From Bacillota bacterium (GTDB lineage: Bacteria; Bacillota; Limnochordia; Darwinibacteriales; DTU012), in assembly GCA_012837335.1 (NCBI GenBank), contig DURM01000011.1, forward strand, positions 1 to 48,624: a stretch of 48,624 nt of DNA, written 5' to 3'. A model generated the notes under the pieces. That model ran no database searches, was not told the DNA's origin, and saw nothing but the letters and a program-made list of their open reading frames with translations. This document shows, piece by piece, positions 1-9,036 of the stretch; position 1 is the stretch's first letter; each line of letters opens with the position of its first letter. A program made the translations under genes and the position numbers.

Positions 1-21
1 CATCCTTTAGATCGTATTAGA

Positions 22-702
22 TTATAGCGGTAAAGCGAGCTGCGGAGCTAACAGAGAAACCTCAGAAACTTGATCCAGTTTGCTGATGGAGCCGACAAGC
101 TGATCCATTAGGTCTTGATTGACTTTCAGCAGCTTTAACTCTAAAACTCGTTCCCAATAATCTGATTTAACTTCATGGGACCGCAGATATGCCTCAATCC
201 CCAACGAAGAAATCACCTGATTGATCTGGTCTGCCGGGAATCCTTCCTCGCCTCTGATAATCAAAACATATTCCGCATCAGTGGGAACGCCATATCGAAC
301 ATAATGCATAATAATATACAATAGCGCTACAAGAACACCAGCTGCCAAAACCAAACCGAGATTATCAGTTCCGGCACCTAATCCGGTAGCGATCGACCAA
401 AACAGAAAAACCATATCTCGAGAGTCTTTAATAGGAGTGCGAAAGCGGATAATAGCCAGGGAACCTACTAGTCCCAATGAAAGAGATAAATTGCCCTGAA
501 TAAAAAACATCACACAGCAGACAATCGGGGCCATACTGACAAGTGTAGGCAAGAAGGTCGCTTCATAGCTCAGTCCGCGGTGAGTAAACTTGTACACCCA
601 ACCAATGCCTAGACTGATTGCAGTAGCTGCCAGCATCGCAATCACGAACTTCCACAAGAGTTCAGGAGCAATTGAGAATAATTGCGTAAATATCTGCCAC
701 AT
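22..702 (-). CDS. DUF4956 family membrane protein
   Basis: A 226-residue membrane protein. The N-terminal two thirds has about four hydrophobic segments (roughly residues 15-35, 50-67, 70-85 and 105-135), and the C-terminal third is soluble. The cytoplasmic-facing motif IRFRTPIKDSRD (about residues 85-96) followed by a MVFLFWSIATGLG segment is the hallmark I recognise for DUF4956. Family members are often next to VTC-type polyphosphate polymerase genes; any such partner would lie beyond the left edge. The ATG is preceded by AGGTGG nine bases upstream. A strong terminator at 775-806 separates it from the solute-binding-protein gene upstream, so it probably has its own promoter, although I see no convincing -35/-10 pair. 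The biochemical function of the family is not known. Confidence 0.8.
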   Translation of the reverse strand: MWQIFTQLFSIAPELLWKFVIAMLAATAISLGIGWVYKFTHRGLSYEATFLPTLVSMAPIVCCVMFFIQGNLSLSLGLVGSLAIIRFRTPIKDSRDMVFLFWSIATGLGAGTDNLGLVLAAGVLVALLYIIMHYVRYGVPTDAEYVLIIRGEEGFPADQINQVISSLGIEAYLRSHEVKSDYWERVLELKLLKVNQDLMDQLVGSISKLDQVSEVSLLAPQLALPL

Positions 703-774
703 ACACTGATACCACCTCTATTTATTTTACATTGATTATACTTCGGTGAATCTTACCAAACTCCTTGTTAACAT

Positions 775-806
775 GAAAAAAGGCCCTGCCCAGGGCAGAG
801 CCTTTC
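775..806 (-). terminator. Rho-independent terminator after the solute-binding protein at 827-2134
   Basis: Read on the minus strand, a GGCTCTGCCC / GGGCAGGGCC stem with a two-base loop is followed by six T residues. It lies 20 bases past the stop codon of the solute-binding-protein gene and closes the polysaccharide locus on its downstream side. Confidence 0.85.
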
Positions 807-826
807 AGCTGAAATGCTTTTAATAA

Positions 827-2134
827 TTATTGTCCGAATAAATCATCGAGGAAAGCTTGTGCCTGCTGCTCAACCTCGTCAGTAGCTTGAGCTGCGCCTT
901 TCTCATTGTTGATAACTAGGGAAACCTGCTCATCGGTGATATCCCACAAGCCTGACCATTGGAAGATATCTCCCTCGCCCTGCCAGTTATCAGCACATGC
1001 CATGTACGCTTCCATGTGCTCTCTCGATCTCATATAGCTGTTAATGTAGAAATCGAGATACTCATCTCCATCCCCTTCTCTGAACAGGAAGTCGGCTAGA
1101 GCGATCAATTTTTCAGGTTCAGCCGCATTAACAGGCAGGAAGTTGGCGGCAAAGTCAAATGTAGGCTGTCTATTGGTTTCAACATGAGGGCCTCTCGGCT
1201 GAGGTACATAACCAATATTCATACCGGCATTGATCGCGTGTCTTGCTCCAGCTATGTGAGTATGGGGAGCGATTGCAACTTTGCCTTGGAGGAAGTCTCC
1301 ACTGCCCATAATCTGCAGTTCATTGCGCCAGCGGTTAACGGTGTTGAGAACATGGATAGCGTCAGCATCATTGAGGCTGTATACCCATTTCCCATCCTTC
1401 TGCTTAGCAACCTCGGCGCCATTAGAAGGCAGGAAGCGATAAACAGCTGCCGGATTACCCAAATCGCCAATACCCCACTGATCAATTACTCCGTCGCCAT
1501 CAGTATCTTGGGTTAATGCAATACCGAGGCGCTCCATTTCGTCATAGGTCCAGCGGCCCTCTTTCCACAGATCATATGGCTCCTCAAGGCCAGCTTCTAT
1601 AAAGAGATCCCTGTTATACATGGTAATCATCATCGAACCATTGAAGGTATCATAAGTAACGCCAAATCCGTAGAGTTCGCCTTGATATCTTAACTTTTCG
1701 ATAGTATAGCGATCTGCGCGCGGCAGAGATTCGAAATACTCATCCGGCAAAATTGTACTTACCGGGAGCAGCATCCCCTGAGTTACCAATGGGAAATAGC
1801 CGCCGCGGTGTTCAAACCGGAAGATATCATATGTGGAATCACCCGCTAAAATCCGAGCGATCATAGCCTCTGCTCCACCGGTATTACCTGTTTGAATCTT
1901 TACATTGAAGAGTTCTTCTGCTTCAGCAATCCGCTCTTGAAGCGGAAGACCGCCGTTAAACACTACGTAGTGGAGGTCACCAACAAGAATGTTTACTGTC
2001 TTCCCGCCAAAGTCCACTTCATCCGGACTCAGTACACCCGGACGCGGTGTATAAGCGGAAACCATTCCGGAAACCGCCAATGCCAAACATACAACCAGCG
2101 ATAACAACACTAGACTTCTCGCTCTTGCTTTCAC
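827..2134 (-). CDS. Carbohydrate ABC transporter solute-binding protein (paralogue 1)
   Basis: An extracytoplasmic sugar-binding protein of the family 1 (MalE-like) type, 435 residues. It has a Sec signal peptide (about residues 1-27, cleaving near SAYTPRP) and no lipobox cysteine. The mature N-terminus has VLSPDEVDFGGKTVNIL, shared with the paralogues at 4812, 6299 and 7676. A central EF-hand-like loop, DTDGDGVIDQWG, probably binds calcium; a similar loop is known in alginate-binding AlgQ proteins. The C-terminus ends in LDDLFGQ, a tail common to all five small paralogues. It starts with GTG behind AGGAGG. It is the last gene of the locus, 156 bases beyond a DUF2512 gene, and is followed by a strong terminator. 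No permease lies next to it, so it probably shares the MalF/MalG pair at 9037-10916. Substrate cannot be read from sequence; the context suggests plant-wall oligosaccharides. Confidence 0.85.
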   Translation of the reverse strand: MKARARSLVLLSLVVCLALAVSGMVSAYTPRPGVLSPDEVDFGGKTVNILVGDLHYVVFNGGLPLQERIAEAEELFNVKIQTGNTGGAEAMIARILAGDSTYDIFRFEHRGGYFPLVTQGMLLPVSTILPDEYFESLPRADRYTIEKLRYQGELYGFGVTYDTFNGSMMITMYNRDLFIEAGLEEPYDLWKEGRWTYDEMERLGIALTQDTDGDGVIDQWGIGDLGNPAAVYRFLPSNGAEVAKQKDGKWVYSLNDADAIHVLNTVNRWRNELQIMGSGDFLQGKVAIAPHTHIAGARHAINAGMNIGYVPQPRGPHVETNRQPTFDFAANFLPVNAAEPEKLIALADFLFREGDGDEYLDFYINSYMRSREHMEAYMACADNWQGEGDIFQWSGLWDITDEQVSLVINNEKGAAQATDEVEQQAQAFLDDLFGQ

Positions 2135-2303
2135 ACTAAACCCTCCTGATTATTTTTTTAGCAGAGCCATCACACCCTCGAGATTTAGAGCTGCACCCCT
2201 CCCCCTCATTTAACATTTATAATGTTTTGTTGACATCTATTAATATTTATTTGCTAATCATTCTCCGTTTCCTGCTTTCTCACTTTAGATTTAACATTGC
2301 GTT

Positions 2304-2648
2304 TTATTTGTCTATTTCCGGTATTAACAAACTATGAAAAAAGTATCCGCTGAGAATTACCGCGCACGCTAGCGCAAACAAGGTTAAAAATGTCGAGCGG
2401 AACCCAGGCACAATCAGCGACATCAGCCAAGCAATCAGCATTGAACTGATTCCTTCGGCCAATGCCGCAGGGCTCCTAACATCGTCGGATTCAAACAGCC
2501 GTGCACTGATCATATAATTAACTCCTGTAGTAATTAAGGCATAGACGAGCACTAATCCAAATGGATTAGAATCAAAAAGAGTCAAGGTTAGCAAACTCAG
2601 CACTAACATTGACACAAACTTAACGAGTAAGTAAGTGACATTAGTCAT
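2304..2648 (-). CDS. DUF2512-like small membrane protein
   Basis: A 114-residue protein with about four transmembrane helices and little soluble sequence. Length, helix pattern and a central charged loop (LFESDDVRSP) resemble the DUF2512 / YndM family of Bacillota, whose function is unknown. I chose the ATG at 2648 because GAGGTG lies six bases upstream; a GTG three codons earlier falls inside that ribosome binding site. It follows the glycosidase gene by 41 bases and precedes a solute-binding protein, so it may be co-transcribed with carbohydrate genes, but nothing in the sequence links it to sugar metabolism. Confidence in the gene is good, in the family moderate. Confidence 0.65.
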   Translation of the reverse strand: MTNVTYLLVKFVSMLVLSLLTLTLFDSNPFGLVLVYALITTGVNYMISARLFESDDVRSPAALAEGISSMLIAWLMSLIVPGFRSTFLTLFALACAVILSGYFFHSLLIPEIDK

Positions 2649-2689
2649 CCTGATCACCTCGACTCTAGCATTCCCAAAATTATTTAATT

Positions 2690-4741
2690 TTACCAGTATT
2701 TATTAATTCCTTCGACAGCTACTTTCCACGATCCATCCTGTGGGAAACCGGGTGCATGCACATCAGGCCCACCGTTCCAACCCGCAGCCATCATACCCAC
2801 AGCTAGCAGCAGTGCGCCATTGCCGGGTAGATATAAAGGCAGATTCGGACGCTGATAATTATGACCGTTTGGCAGCCAGGTATTTTTGACAGAATCTACA
2901 AATAACGCATCTAAAGCCAGCTCTGGCTCACCCACCCGCGCTGCAGCCATCGCAACAACCGGGAAGTCCCAGCCCCAAGCTCTATCCCACTGCCAAGTCT
3001 CAAATACGGTCCTAATGGTATTGCGCACTACTTCATGATCTGCACGGGTACCCGGAAGCACTCCGCAAGCGCACAACATAGATGGATGATCATAGTTGAA
3101 CTTAGAAAAAGTATCAGGACAATGCTCATGGGCTAAGTAAACTCCGTCCTTAACCGGAAGCGGCGCCAGTTTTTCGATAATCTCATCCCACTTAGGATTG
3201 GGCTCTATACCCATTCTAGCCCTCCACTCTTGAGCAATCCGCAGGGCAAACCACCAGTACTCAAGCTCGTAGGTAGGATTGAGAGTTTCAACAGCCCGGT
3301 GACACTCCTGCGCGGGAATAATCGGCGCCCCTAGAATATATTCGCCCCGATTCTCGTCATAGTGAGCAAAACTGGCCATAAATTCGGCACTTTCCATCAC
3401 TATGTCATAATAGCGTTCCAGAGTCTCTTGAGTTGGATAGCTCTGGTACATCAGCTCTGCATAAGCAATCGGATGGGGCTGCTGCCAGATCAGCAGAGGT
3501 GCAACTTTTGAAGGAGAATCCACACCATCCGGCCCTACCATTTTCGGCCATCTAGCTCCAGTATAACCTTGATTTGCTGCATGTTTCTTAGCTTTCGGCA
3601 TGATGTAATCATACCACCATAAACTGTTTTCCAAAAGCTGTGGTCTTCCCCACTGCGGGAAGTGGGCAGCGTGCCACCAGTGCATTTCCAGGTGAGCTTT
3701 GCCAAACCAACTATTGGTAGTCAAGCCAGTCTCCTGAGGCGGCAGGACACCTGAGCATTGAATTGCAGTCACATACTGAGACAGCACCACTCGCCGCTCA
3801 AGTTCGTTAGCCCGCTCATCTTGACTGTGAGCTAACTCAACAGCTCCTCCGCTCTGCCAAAACTGGGGCCAGTGGAGCCTGACCGCTGCTAAAGCATCGT
3901 CATAACTGAGCAGCGGCTGTTTTGACTGCTGTGGAGAAAACAGACAAACAAATTGAAGCGGAGCTCCTGATTCTATTGGGGAGAACGCGTATGTATGGGC
4001 ATCCAGCTTGGATACTGTTGTTTTATGCGCAAACTGCATCGCGCAGTAGTATACCTCATCATCCATGGTCCTAACAAACTGGATCGATTGGGCATCAGAT
4101 TCTAAAACAACAGTCTTGTGTTTATCCGGCTGCTGCCAGTCCGCACCGGACATGTGGTGGGATCCGTAGGGAAAAGCAATCTTGACCTGCAGTCTGCCCT
4201 CATCAATTAAAGGTGATTCTACCGACACCAGAACTAAATCCTGATGAGGATGGCAAGCTGTGACTACAGTGACAGGGCTGTCCTCGACCTTAAACTCGCT
4301 GGTAATTACCCCAGTCCACAGATCCAGCGTTTGATTAATGCTGTGCACATCGCTTGGCTGAACCGGATTACCATCGTTCAGGGCCATTACTAGACCGATC
4401 TGACCTAAATGAAAACGATGAGGGTTAATGCGAAGCCAATCAAACAGCTCCTCCTGCCCTTCCGGACTAGTGTGGTAGCCTACCGGACGGCCAAAGGTAT
4501 CGTAGTCTTTCAGCTTGATTGTCCTGCCGAGCAGATGATCTGGTGTAGTATAGCTGTGCCAGCCCCAGTTGGACATTGTGGCAATCGGCATTCCATCCTG
4601 ATAAAGCTCAGGAAATGTCTGGAGACCTGTGCTGTCTACAGTAAAAGCAAAGTCACCGTTACCTACTGATAAGGGGGCAAAAGGATCAAACTCATGAATC
4701 TTTGGATTATGCCTGCTTACCAGCATTTTTCTATCAATCAT
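2690..4741 (-). CDS. Cytoplasmic (alpha/alpha)6-barrel glycosidase, GH65-like
   Basis: A 683-residue protein with no signal peptide, so it should act on imported oligosaccharides. Residues 1-270 are predicted beta-rich and contain LSVGNGDFAFTVDSTGLQTF; residues 310-660 are helical with many aromatic residues. The region WWHAAHFPQWGRPQLLENS (residues 355-373), followed by QGYTGARWPK (391-400), resembles the conserved core of GH65/GH95-type barrels. By position, Glu479 in PAQECHRAVETLN matches the general acid of GH65 enzymes; this assignment is inference. Substrate and exact CAZy family cannot be fixed from sequence alone. It lies downstream of three solute-binding-protein genes and upstream of the DUF2512 gene. 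The ATG has GGAGG seven bases upstream. A non-catalytic or phosphorylase role is possible. Confidence 0.7.
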   Translation of the reverse strand: MIDRKMLVSRHNPKIHEFDPFAPLSVGNGDFAFTVDSTGLQTFPELYQDGMPIATMSNWGWHSYTTPDHLLGRTIKLKDYDTFGRPVGYHTSPEGQEELFDWLRINPHRFHLGQIGLVMALNDGNPVQPSDVHSINQTLDLWTGVITSEFKVEDSPVTVVTACHPHQDLVLVSVESPLIDEGRLQVKIAFPYGSHHMSGADWQQPDKHKTVVLESDAQSIQFVRTMDDEVYYCAMQFAHKTTVSKLDAHTYAFSPIESGAPLQFVCLFSPQQSKQPLLSYDDALAAVRLHWPQFWQSGGAVELAHSQDERANELERRVVLSQYVTAIQCSGVLPPQETGLTTNSWFGKAHLEMHWWHAAHFPQWGRPQLLENSLWWYDYIMPKAKKHAANQGYTGARWPKMVGPDGVDSPSKVAPLLIWQQPHPIAYAELMYQSYPTQETLERYYDIVMESAEFMASFAHYDENRGEYILGAPIIPAQECHRAVETLNPTYELEYWWFALRIAQEWRARMGIEPNPKWDEIIEKLAPLPVKDGVYLAHEHCPDTFSKFNYDHPSMLCACGVLPGTRADHEVVRNTIRTVFETWQWDRAWGWDFPVVAMAAARVGEPELALDALFVDSVKNTWLPNGHNYQRPNLPLYLPGNGALLLAVGMMAAGWNGGPDVHAPGFPQDGSWKVAVEGINKYW

Positions 4742-4768
4742 CCCGGTACCTCCTTAAGTTAGATATTA

Positions 4769-4796
4769 AACAGCTCTGCTGTTTCAGCAGAGCTGT
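4769..4796 (-). terminator. Hairpin after solute-binding protein paralogue 2
   Basis: Perfect 13-bp inverted repeat AACAGCTCTGCTG / CAGCAGAGCTGTT with a three-base loop, 15 bases past the stop codon at 4812. The following tract is TTTAATAT-like rather than a pure T run, so it may be a leaky terminator or a 3'-end-protecting stem that lets some transcription reach the glycosidase gene. Confidence 0.65.
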
Positions 4797-4811
4797 TAAT
4801 TTTATTATACC

Positions 4812-6113
4812 TTATTGTTTAAATAAGTCATCTAATTCAGCTTGAACTGTTGGAGCAATTTCATCCATAGCAGCTGCTGCACCTTTCTCGCCGTTAATAA
4901 CGGAGATTACAGCTTGCTGGGTTTTAGCCCAAATCAGTTCTTGGAAGGGGTCGCCTTCACCCTGCCAGTTTTCAACTGCGTCCATATAAACCCGGAAATG
5001 CTCTTCGTCTTTCATGTAGGAGTTGATATTAAAGTCTAAGAACTCCTCACCGTCTTCTTCTCTAAAGAGGAAGTCGGTTAAAGCAATTAAACCTTCCGGA
5101 TACTCACTGTTAAGCGGCAGCATGTTCATAGCAAAGTCAAATACCGGATAGCGGTATTCGCCGGGAACTGCGCTTGGGATCGGAACCATACCGAAGTTGA
5201 TAGTTAAGTTGCGTGTTCCGGCTAAGTGATTGTGAGTATTGAACAGCGCTGTACCGCCAGCGAGGCTGCCGCCGGTTATCTCCAGGTCTTTTCTCCAAGC
5301 TGCAACCTGGGTCATGACTTCAAGAGCTTCAGGCTGGTTGTATGTAAACACCCATTTACCTTCGCTGTTCGGCTTAGCAATTTCTGCGCCGTTTGCTGCT
5401 GCAATCCGGTAGATTCTGGAGTCATGGCTGACGCTTTTGTCTTCGATGCCGAACTGATCCGGCTGGCCATCACCATCTAAATCTTTAGTAACAGCTGCAG
5501 CAAGTTCAGTCATGGTTTCAAAGCTCCACTCACCATTGAGATAGAGCTCGTACGGATCCTGCAGACCTTCCTGCTCGATCATATCGCGGTTGTAAATTGT
5601 AAACATCATAGTTGGGTTGAACAATCCGTATACAACACCAAATCCATACAGATTATTTTGGTATTCTAATTTTTCGATTGTGTAGCGATCTACGCTCGGC
5701 AGAGCTTCGTAGTATTCAGCCGGGAGAATTTCGCTGACAGGCAGCAGCATGCCGGTAGATACTAAAGTATAATAACCATAGCGGTGCGGCATGCGAATTA
5801 CATCCAGTTTGGAGTCTCCGGCCATAATTCTTGCTGTTAGTGTGTCTACAACATCTTTAGTACCAAGGCTTTGGGTTTCGATTTTAACATTGAATAATAC
5901 TTCTGCTTCACGGACTCTTTCATCAGTCGGCAAACCGCCATTGTGACCGGTATAACCTAAGTCACCTACTAAAATGGTTACAGTCTTGCCGTTAAAATTA
6001 ACTTCATCCGGACTTAAAACCCCTGGGCGAGGAGTATACGCGGCTGCAGATGCTCCCAGCACAGCAGCAACTAAAACGATAATTGTTAGCACTGATAGTA
6101 GTCTTTTGTTCAT
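4812..6113 (-). CDS. Carbohydrate ABC transporter solute-binding protein (paralogue 2)
   Basis: A 433-residue extracytoplasmic sugar-binding protein with a Sec signal peptide (MNKRLLSVLTIIVL..., cleaving near SAAAYTPRP) and no lipobox. It shares VLSPDEVNFNGKTV near the mature N-terminus, a calcium-type loop DLDGDGQPDQFG and the C-terminal LDDLFKQ with its paralogues. The start is the ATG at 6113: GGGAGGA lies just upstream, whereas an upstream in-frame TTG at 6128 overlaps that ribosome binding site. It is more diverged from paralogues 3 and 4 than they are from each other, and closest by eye to paralogue 1. A hairpin lies on each side (4769-4796 and 6250-6275), so its mRNA may be a discrete unit. 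Probably serves the permease pair at 9037-10916. Confidence 0.85.
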   Translation of the reverse strand: MNKRLLSVLTIIVLVAAVLGASAAAYTPRPGVLSPDEVNFNGKTVTILVGDLGYTGHNGGLPTDERVREAEVLFNVKIETQSLGTKDVVDTLTARIMAGDSKLDVIRMPHRYGYYTLVSTGMLLPVSEILPAEYYEALPSVDRYTIEKLEYQNNLYGFGVVYGLFNPTMMFTIYNRDMIEQEGLQDPYELYLNGEWSFETMTELAAAVTKDLDGDGQPDQFGIEDKSVSHDSRIYRIAAANGAEIAKPNSEGKWVFTYNQPEALEVMTQVAAWRKDLEITGGSLAGGTALFNTHNHLAGTRNLTINFGMVPIPSAVPGEYRYPVFDFAMNMLPLNSEYPEGLIALTDFLFREEDGEEFLDFNINSYMKDEEHFRVYMDAVENWQGEGDPFQELIWAKTQQAVISVINGEKGAAAAMDEIAPTVQAELDDLFKQ

Positions 6114-6249
6114 TACATATCCTCCCAAATCTAAATTACATTAAGGTAAAAAGCAAAAAAATTCAAACCCCCTTTACTTTATATAGTTTATAATAATATA
6201 TTGGCGATAAAATGCAGTATCCCTGCCGCTATTTTAAGAAAAGATGAAA

Positions 6250-6275
6250 ACAGCCCTGCAAAAATGCAGGGCTGT
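6250..6275 (-). terminator. Rho-independent terminator after solute-binding protein paralogue 3
   Basis: On the minus strand ACAGCCCTGCA / TGCAGGGCTGT form an 11-bp stem with a four-base loop, followed by a short TTTTC tract. It lies 23 bases beyond the stop codon at 6299. Confidence 0.75.
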
Positions 6276-6298
6276 GTTTGATTCACATTAATAAAGCA

Positions 6299-7576
6299 CT
6301 ATTGGTTAAACAAGTCATCAAGATAGGCTTGCGCTTGATTAGCAATTTCATCCATCGCAGCTGCAGCGCCTTTTTCACCAGCAAGAACTTCAGTTATGGG
6401 TGTTCTTAAAATTTCCCAAAGATCTGTACCTTGGAAAATGTCCCCTTCGCCCTGCCAGCTTTCGGTTGCAGTGACGTACATTCTGTAGTGCTCCTGGGTT
6501 GTCATCCAGTCGCTGACCATTTGATCCAAGGTTGCAATGGTATCTTCTTCTCTATAGAGGAAGTTAGCCAGTGCAATTAAGCCTTCTGGATACTCAGCGT
6601 TAACAGGCAGAAACATCATTGTAAAGTTGAAAGCTGGATAGTGATAGCGATCTACGTGAGGTCCTTTCGGCATAGGTACCAAACCAAAGTTGATCCCTGC
6701 AGCCTGAGCGTGGCGGTTTCCACCAAGGTGAGTATGAACTACAAAACCGACTTTACCAGCGTTGTAGTCCCCATCACCCATAATGCCCAGCTCACGCCAT
6801 CTTAAAATCGTATTGAATGCCTCAATTGCATTTTCCCGATTATAAGCAAATACCCATCTGCCATCTTCTTGAACTGCGAGTTCGGCTCCGTTAGAAGGAG
6901 CAAACCGAATAAAGCCAGCGTAGTTTGCTACATCGGTAATTCCGCGCTGGTCGATTAAGCCATCGCCATCTGTATCTTGGGTCAGGATGATTGCATATTC
7001 TTCTAAGACGTCATAGGTCCATTCGTCGTTAAGATAAAGTTCATATGGATCCTCAAGACCGTACTGCTCAAGTAGGTCTTTGTTGTACGACATGATCATC
7101 ATGGTATCATTGACCACACCATGATGAACACCAATACCATAGCGCTTACCTTCATATTTCAGCTTTTCAATGACATACCGATCAGTATTGGGCAGACTTT
7201 CAAAGAACTCCTCCGGCAAATAATCATCAGCCGGAAGCAGCATGCCGCTGGATACCAGAGCAAAATATCCTTCGCGATGTGGAGCTCTGATAATATCATA
7301 GGCGGAATCGCCGGCCATGATTCTAGCCATAATCTGATCAGCGCTTTCCAAACGGATTGTATCAAACTTTACATTAAACAACTGCTCAGCCTCAGCTACC
7401 CTTTCTTCGTCTGCAGACAGAGCGCCCCGAATAATGGTAACAGTCTTCCCGCCAAAATCGACTTGATCAGGGGAAAGAACACCCGGTGGCGGCACATAAT
7501 CACCTGCTGCACTAATACCACTGAGAATAACCAGAAGCAGCGCAGTAATTACCCAAGCGACATTTCTAACTTTCAT
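6299..7576 (-). CDS. Carbohydrate ABC transporter solute-binding protein (paralogue 3)
   Basis: A 425-residue sugar-binding protein with a Sec signal peptide (cleaving near SAAGDYVPPP) and no lipobox. It is a close tandem duplicate of the next gene at 7676; by eye about four residues in five are identical, including YGIGVH, DTDGDGLIDQRG (EF-hand-like loop), RFAPSNGAELAVQEDG and MVSDWMTTQEHYRMY. Differences cluster in the region after the calcium-type loop and in the C-terminal helices, which could change ligand preference. The ATG has AAGGAGG seven bases upstream. It is separated from paralogue 4 by a hairpin at 7624-7646 and from paralogue 2 by one at 6250-6275. Confidence 0.87.
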   Translation of the reverse strand: MKVRNVAWVITALLLVILSGISAAGDYVPPPGVLSPDQVDFGGKTVTIIRGALSADEERVAEAEQLFNVKFDTIRLESADQIMARIMAGDSAYDIIRAPHREGYFALVSSGMLLPADDYLPEEFFESLPNTDRYVIEKLKYEGKRYGIGVHHGVVNDTMMIMSYNKDLLEQYGLEDPYELYLNDEWTYDVLEEYAIILTQDTDGDGLIDQRGITDVANYAGFIRFAPSNGAELAVQEDGRWVFAYNRENAIEAFNTILRWRELGIMGDGDYNAGKVGFVVHTHLGGNRHAQAAGINFGLVPMPKGPHVDRYHYPAFNFTMMFLPVNAEYPEGLIALANFLYREEDTIATLDQMVSDWMTTQEHYRMYVTATESWQGEGDIFQGTDLWEILRTPITEVLAGEKGAAAAMDEIANQAQAYLDDLFNQ

Positions 7577-7623
7577 TATACTCCTCCTTAAACTGGCATC
7601 ATAGTCAAATATTGATTGAGAAA

Positions 7624-7646
7624 GCCAGTCCCATTAAGGGACTGGC
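7624..7646 (-). terminator. Hairpin after solute-binding protein paralogue 4
   Basis: GCCAGTCCC / GGGACTGGC, a 9-10 bp stem with a short loop, followed on the minus strand by TTTCTC. It sits between two near-identical solute-binding-protein genes. A weak terminator or an mRNA-stabilising stem are both possible. Confidence 0.65.
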
Positions 7647-7675
7647 CTATCCCCGTATATCCTAAACTGCTGAGA

Positions 7676-8950
7676 TTATTGCTTGAACAGGTCATCAAGG
7701 AAGGCTTGAGCTTCAGCAGCGATTTCGTCCATGGCTGCTGCTGCACCTTTTTCTCCAGCAAGTACTTGGTTAATTGGTGTACCAGCAATACCCCAGAGAT
7801 CAGTGTTTTGGAACACGTCGCCTTCACCGCGCCATTCTTCTGTTGCAGTGATATACATTCTGTAGTGCTCTTGAGTTGTCATCCAGTCGCTGACCATTTG
7901 ATCCAGAGTTTCCATTCTGTCGCCAGGACGGTACAGATAGTTAGCCAAAGCAACCAAAGCTTCCGGATTTTCAGCGTTAACCGGCAGATACATCATGAAG
8001 AAGTCAAATGCCGGATAGTAATGGCGCTCTGCGTGAGGTCCTCTCGGCATCGGTACTAAGCCGAAGTTAACACCAGCTGCTTGAGCATGGCGGTTGCCAC
8101 CTAAGTGAGTGTGCATAACAAAACCGACTTTACCAGCATTGTAGTCACCATCACCCATAATGCCAAGTTCTCTCCAGCGTAAAATGGTGTTGAACGCTTC
8201 AATCGCATTCTCGCGGTTGTAAGCAAATACCCATTTGCCATCTTCTTGAACAGCCAGCTCTGCGCCGTTTGAAGGAGCAAAACGGATAAAGCCGTAGTAG
8301 TTATTAATGTCAGTAATACCGCGCTGATCGATTAAACCGTCACCGTCAGTGTCCTGGGTAATAATGGTTGCCATTTCTTCGAGCTTGTCATAAGTCCATT
8401 GACCATCAAGCCACAGCTCGTATGGATCTTCCAAGCCATAAAGCTCGATTAAGTCCTTGTTGTAGGACATGATCATCATAGTATCGTTAACAACGTCTTG
8501 GTGAACACCGATACCGTAGCGCTTACCTTCATACTTTAATTTTTCGATAATGTAACGGTCAGTATTCGGCAGGCTCTCATAAAACTCATCCGGCAGATAA
8601 TCGCCTGCTGGCCAAAGCATGCCTGAAGATACTAACGCAAAGTAACCTTCACGATGAGGAGATCTGATAATATCATATTTTGAGTCTCCAGCCATGATTC
8701 TAGCCATGATTTGATCTGCACTTTCCAGACGCAGAGTGTCAAATTTTACATTAAACAGTTCTTCAGCTCTGGCAACACGATCTTCATCTGTTGGGAGCGC
8801 ACCACGAATGATGGTAACAGTTGCGCCGCCAAAATCAACCTCTTCAGGAGAAAGAACTCCAGGTGGTGCAACATAATCTTCAGCACCAGCAATACCAGCT
8901 AATAACAGCATGCAGAGAACAGTAATTAGTGTTAACTTAATCTTTCTCAT
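7676..8950 (-). CDS. Carbohydrate ABC transporter solute-binding protein (paralogue 4, module A)
   Basis: A 424-residue periplasmic-type sugar-binding protein, the first solute-binding protein after the module A permeases and so their most likely direct partner. Sec signal peptide (MRKIKLTLITVLCMLLLAG), mature start near AEDYVAPP, no lipobox. It has the calcium-type loop DTDGDGLIDQRG and ends LDDLFKQ. Two adjacent ATG codons follow GGAGGAAT; I prefer the second (8950) because spacing from GGAGG is six rather than three bases. No terminator is visible between the permease gene at 9037 and this gene, so they are probably co-transcribed. Nearly identical to paralogue 3 at 6299, which suggests a recent duplication. 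Confidence 0.87.
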   Translation of the reverse strand: MRKIKLTLITVLCMLLLAGIAGAEDYVAPPGVLSPEEVDFGGATVTIIRGALPTDEDRVARAEELFNVKFDTLRLESADQIMARIMAGDSKYDIIRSPHREGYFALVSSGMLWPAGDYLPDEFYESLPNTDRYIIEKLKYEGKRYGIGVHQDVVNDTMMIMSYNKDLIELYGLEDPYELWLDGQWTYDKLEEMATIITQDTDGDGLIDQRGITDINNYYGFIRFAPSNGAELAVQEDGKWVFAYNRENAIEAFNTILRWRELGIMGDGDYNAGKVGFVMHTHLGGNRHAQAAGVNFGLVPMPRGPHAERHYYPAFDFFMMYLPVNAENPEALVALANYLYRPGDRMETLDQMVSDWMTTQEHYRMYITATEEWRGEGDVFQNTDLWGIAGTPINQVLAGEKGAAAAMDEIAAEAQAFLDDLFKQ

Positions 8951-9036
8951 CATATTCCTCCTCTAAAAAGTATTTTTTATGATCATTAGAGCTTAACCTA
9001 CCATCCTAAATCCAAAACCACCCCCCTTAAATCCGT

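Noticed and set aside
2231-2260. TTGACA with a GCTAAT 17 bases later on the plus strand
   Set aside because: No plus-strand gene lies downstream; the region is AT-rich and the match is likely chance.
7588-8059. Open frames of 79 and 147 residues over the end of paralogue 4
   Set aside because: They are shadows of a conserved solute-binding-protein gene with no ribosome binding site or recognisable domain.
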